26,242 nt of DNA. Origin: an uncultured Lysobacter sp. Its GTDB lineage: Bacteria > Pseudomonadota > Gammaproteobacteria > Xanthomonadales > Xanthomonadaceae. Positions 24,615 to 26,242 of this stretch are shown here, one piece after another. Positions within the stretch are counted from its first letter, which is position 1, and the number at the start of each line of letters is the position of its first letter. The notes below the pieces were generated by a model that was not told where the DNA came from, did no database searches, and was given only the letters and a program-made list of their open reading frames with translations. The translations under genes were made by a program, and so were the position numbers. The DNA lies in NCBI GenBank assembly GCA_946480055.1, contig CAMLID010000044.1:1-26242 (forward strand), in the 5' to 3' direction.

Positions 24615-25430
24615 TCAACGGTGGCGGTTGATCTCGTCGCGCAGCGACTTCGCTGCCAGCGCCGCGGCGTCGGCGTAGTCGGCGCCGCCGGACGCGTACA
24701 GGATCGCGCGCGAGGAACTCACCATCAGGCCAGTGCCGTCGGCAGTCTTGGCGTTCTTCACCACCGCCTCGACGTCGCCGCCCTGGGCGCCGACGCCGGG
24801 CACCAGGAACGGCACCTCGCCGACGATCGCGCGCACTTCGCGCAGCTGTTCCGGCCAGGTCGCGCCGACCACCAGCGCGCAGTTGCCGTGCGCGTTCCAC
24901 TCGTGCGCGACTTTGTGGGCGACGTGCTGGTACAGCGGACGGCCGTCGACGACGAGGTCCTGCAGGTCGCCGGCACCCAGGTTGGAGGTGCGGCAGAGCA
25001 CGATCACGCCGCGTTCGGCGCGGTCGAGGAAGGGCTGCACCGAATCGCGGCCGAGATAGGGGTTGGCGGTGACCGCGTCGGCGCGGTAACGGTCGAAGGC
25101 TTCGCTGGCGTAGTGCTGGGCGGTGCTGCCGATGTCGCCGCGCTTGCTGTCCAGGATCACCGGAACGCCGGGATGTACGGCGTGGATGTGCGCGATCAGC
25201 CGCGCCAGCGCGTCCTCGGCGCCGAGCGCGGCGAAGTGCGCGATCTGCGGCTTGAACGCGCAAGCGTACTGCGCGGTCGCGTCGACGATGTCGCGGCAGA
25301 ACGAGAACACGGCGTCGGGGTCGGCGGAGAAACTCGCTGGGAACTTGGTCGGCTCCGGATCGAGGCCGACGCAGACCAGGGTATCGGCCTGGGACCAGCG
25401 TTGCTTCAAGGCGTCGATGAATCGGCTCAT
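24615..25430 (-). CDS. pyrF: Orotidine 5'-phosphate decarboxylase
   Basis: This cytosolic enzyme makes UMP from OMP, the last step of pyrimidine synthesis. The 271 residues carry VGLDPEPTKFP near the N-terminus, FKPQIAHFAALG (Lys60) and the catalytic DSKRGDIGSTA (Asp94, Lys96, Asp99), which marks the longer type-2 PyrF subfamily. VPGVGAQGGD near the C-terminus binds phosphate. The ATG at 25430 is chosen because AGGA lies 7 bases before it and it overlaps the upstream lipoprotein stop as ATGA; a longer reading frame extends upstream but overlaps that gene. Length is normal. Confidence 0.96.
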   Translation of the reverse strand: MSRFIDALKQRWSQADTLVCVGLDPEPTKFPASFSADPDAVFSFCRDIVDATAQYACAFKPQIAHFAALGAEDALARLIAHIHAVHPGVPVILDSKRGDIGSTAQHYASEAFDRYRADAVTANPYLGRDSVQPFLDRAERGVIVLCRTSNLGAGDLQDLVVDGRPLYQHVAHKVAHEWNAHGNCALVVGATWPEQLREVRAIVGEVPFLVPGVGAQGGDVEAVVKNAKTADGTGLMVSSSRAILYASGGADYADAAALAAKSLRDEINRHR

Positions 25431-25846
25431 GGCGAGTCCTGTTGGTCCGCGAGGGGCGGTGGCGGAGAAGATGGGGTCGCCTCTCCGTAGCTCGGCGGTT
25501 TCGGCAGCGCCGTAAGGCGGATCACGATGGGCGGTGCGTCGCCGCGTTCCAGCGCCTTGTGTGTGGTCGTGTGCCGGCCGATACCGAAGTCGGGATGCTG
25601 GGCGATCAGCTCGATGGAAAAATCGCAGATGCAATCCATCCGCTGCAGGCGGAAGCGTCCTTGCGCGTCGGTCCACAACACCGGGTCGTACCGGTCGGCT
25701 TCATCGGATACGTACAAGTAAACCGGAACTTGCGCCATCGGCGTACCGCTGGGGCCGACGACTTGGCCGGACAACTGCAAACCACCGTCGCAGCCCGCCA
25801 AGAGCAGGCAGGCTGCGACCAGTAGACCGGCCAGGCCTCGCGTCAC
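25427..25846 (-). CDS. Small lipoprotein with carboxypeptidase-regulatory-like beta domain
   Basis: A 139-residue protein with a lipoprotein signal ([10 protein letters not shown], lipidated Cys19; +2 is Asp, which often means retention in the inner membrane). The following region ([24 protein letters not shown]...[13 protein letters not shown]) resembles a carboxypeptidase-regulatory-like/transthyretin beta-sandwich, with a nearby CIC pair. The tail is Pro/Ser-rich and probably disordered. The GTG start overlaps the ettA stop as GTGA, and the stop overlaps the pyrF start as ATGA, so it is wedged between two housekeeping genes. Function unknown. Confidence 0.85.
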   Translation of the reverse strand: MTRGLAGLLVAACLLLAGCDGGLQLSGQVVGPSGTPMAQVPVYLYVSDEADRYDPVLWTDAQGRFRLQRMDCICDFSIELIAQHPDFGIGRHTTTHKALERGDAPPIVIRLTALPKPPSYGEATPSSPPPPLADQQDSP

Positions 25847-26242
25847 TTAAGCGCCTTGAAGCGCAGACGATGCGGCTTGGCGCCTTCCTCGCCCATGCGG
25901 CGCTTCTTGTCTTCCTCGTACTCGCGGTAGTTGCCCTGGAAGAACTCCACGTGCGAGTCGCCCTCGAAGGCGAGGATGTGCGTGGCGATGCGGTCCAGGA
26001 ACCAGCGGTCGTGCGAGATCACGAAGGTGTTGCCCGGGAATTCGAGCAGGGCGTCTTCGAGCGCGCGCAGGGTTTCGATGTCGAGGTCGTTGGACGGTTC
26101 GTCGAGCAGCAGCACGTTGCCGCCCTGCAGCAGGGTCTTGGCCATGTGCAGACGGCCGCGTTCGCCGCCCGACAGCGAGCCGACCATCTTCTGCTGGTCC
26201 TGGCCCTTGAAGTTGAAGCGGCCGATGTAGGCGCGCGACTGG
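25843..26242 (-). CDS. ettA: Energy-dependent translational throttle protein EttA (C-terminal part)
   Basis: The 3' end of an ABC-F protein that binds the ribosomal E site and controls entry into elongation according to ATP/ADP level. The gene runs out of the window at 26242; about 132 residues are visible. They include [14 protein letters not shown], the ABC signature LSGGERGR, Walker [14 protein letters not shown], the switch His in [10 protein letters not shown], and the end [20 protein letters not shown]...RFKALK. The SNDLD and RFKALK ends match EttA rather than Uup. The stop overlaps the next gene by 4 bases. Confidence 0.95.
   Translation of the reverse strand, partial: QSRAYIGRFNFKGQDQQKMVGSLSGGERGRLHMAKTLLQGGNVLLLDEPSNDLDIETLRALEDALLEFPGNTFVISHDRWFLDRIATHILAFEGDSHVEFFQGNYREYEEDKKRRMGEEGAKPHRLRFKALK

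Noticed and set aside
24615..25676. Longer pyrF frame with 82 extra N-terminal codons
   Set aside because: The extension overlaps the lipoprotein gene, is low-complexity and Arg-rich, and PyrF normally starts near MSRFIDAL; the ATG at 25430 has a good ribosome site.
1..26242. CRISPR array, tRNA, rRNA, insertion sequence or phage attachment site
   Set aside because: No regular spaced repeats, no cloverleaf or rRNA-like stretch, and no transposase or integrase reading frame could be found by eye.

Overview
The window looks like a chromosomal segment of a high-GC gammaproteobacterium of the Xanthomonadaceae, most likely Lysobacter or a close relative. Three things point there: the type II secretion genes run in the order E-F-G-H-I-J-K-L-M-N-D with the Xanthomonas-type XpsL/M/N components and a lipoprotein secretin, the codon use is strongly GC-rich, and the RHS proteins are of the Sec-exported kind I associate with Lysobacter. 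The genus is an inference.

Layout. (1) Bases 1-2910 hold the 3' three quarters of purL, closed by a strong terminator. (2) Bases 2973-9824 are an accessory block. A secreted RHS/YD-repeat protein that stops before the RHS core end (3293-6079) is followed by a second secreted RHS protein (6175-9402). The second has its own signal peptide, Ig-like domains, the rest of the YD repeats, the RHS core end and a short variable C-terminal tip. The tip is visibly AT-richer than its surroundings and overlaps by 4 bases a small four-helix membrane protein gene (9399-9824), a candidate immunity gene. (3) Bases 10085-21753 form the Xps type II secretion operon: xpsE, an unrecognised exported 154-aa protein, then xpsF, G, H, I, J, K, L, M, N and D. 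Most of these are joined by 4- to 11-base overlaps. (4) Bases 21770-23537 hold two overlapping family-2-type glycosyltransferase genes on the same strand. (5) Bases 23559-26242 lie on the minus strand: a Tat-signal metallo-beta-lactamase-fold hydrolase, pyrF, a small lipoprotein and the 3' end of ettA. The last three are chained by 4-base overlaps in the order ettA > lipoprotein > pyrF.

How the genes work together. XpsE powers the inner-membrane platform (F, L, M, N). The platform builds a pseudopilus (G major; H, I, J, K minor) that pushes folded exoproteins through the XpsD secretin. No GspC and no prepilin peptidase gene are in the window; XpsN is thought to take the GspC-like role in this lineage, and the peptidase must be encoded elsewhere. 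purL and pyrF are nucleotide-biosynthesis genes flanking the secretion and accessory genes.

The best candidate for an undescribed system is the split RHS pair plus the overlapping membrane protein, sitting directly upstream of the secretion operon. Next is the extra periplasmic protein between xpsE and xpsF. Function for both is inferred from architecture only.
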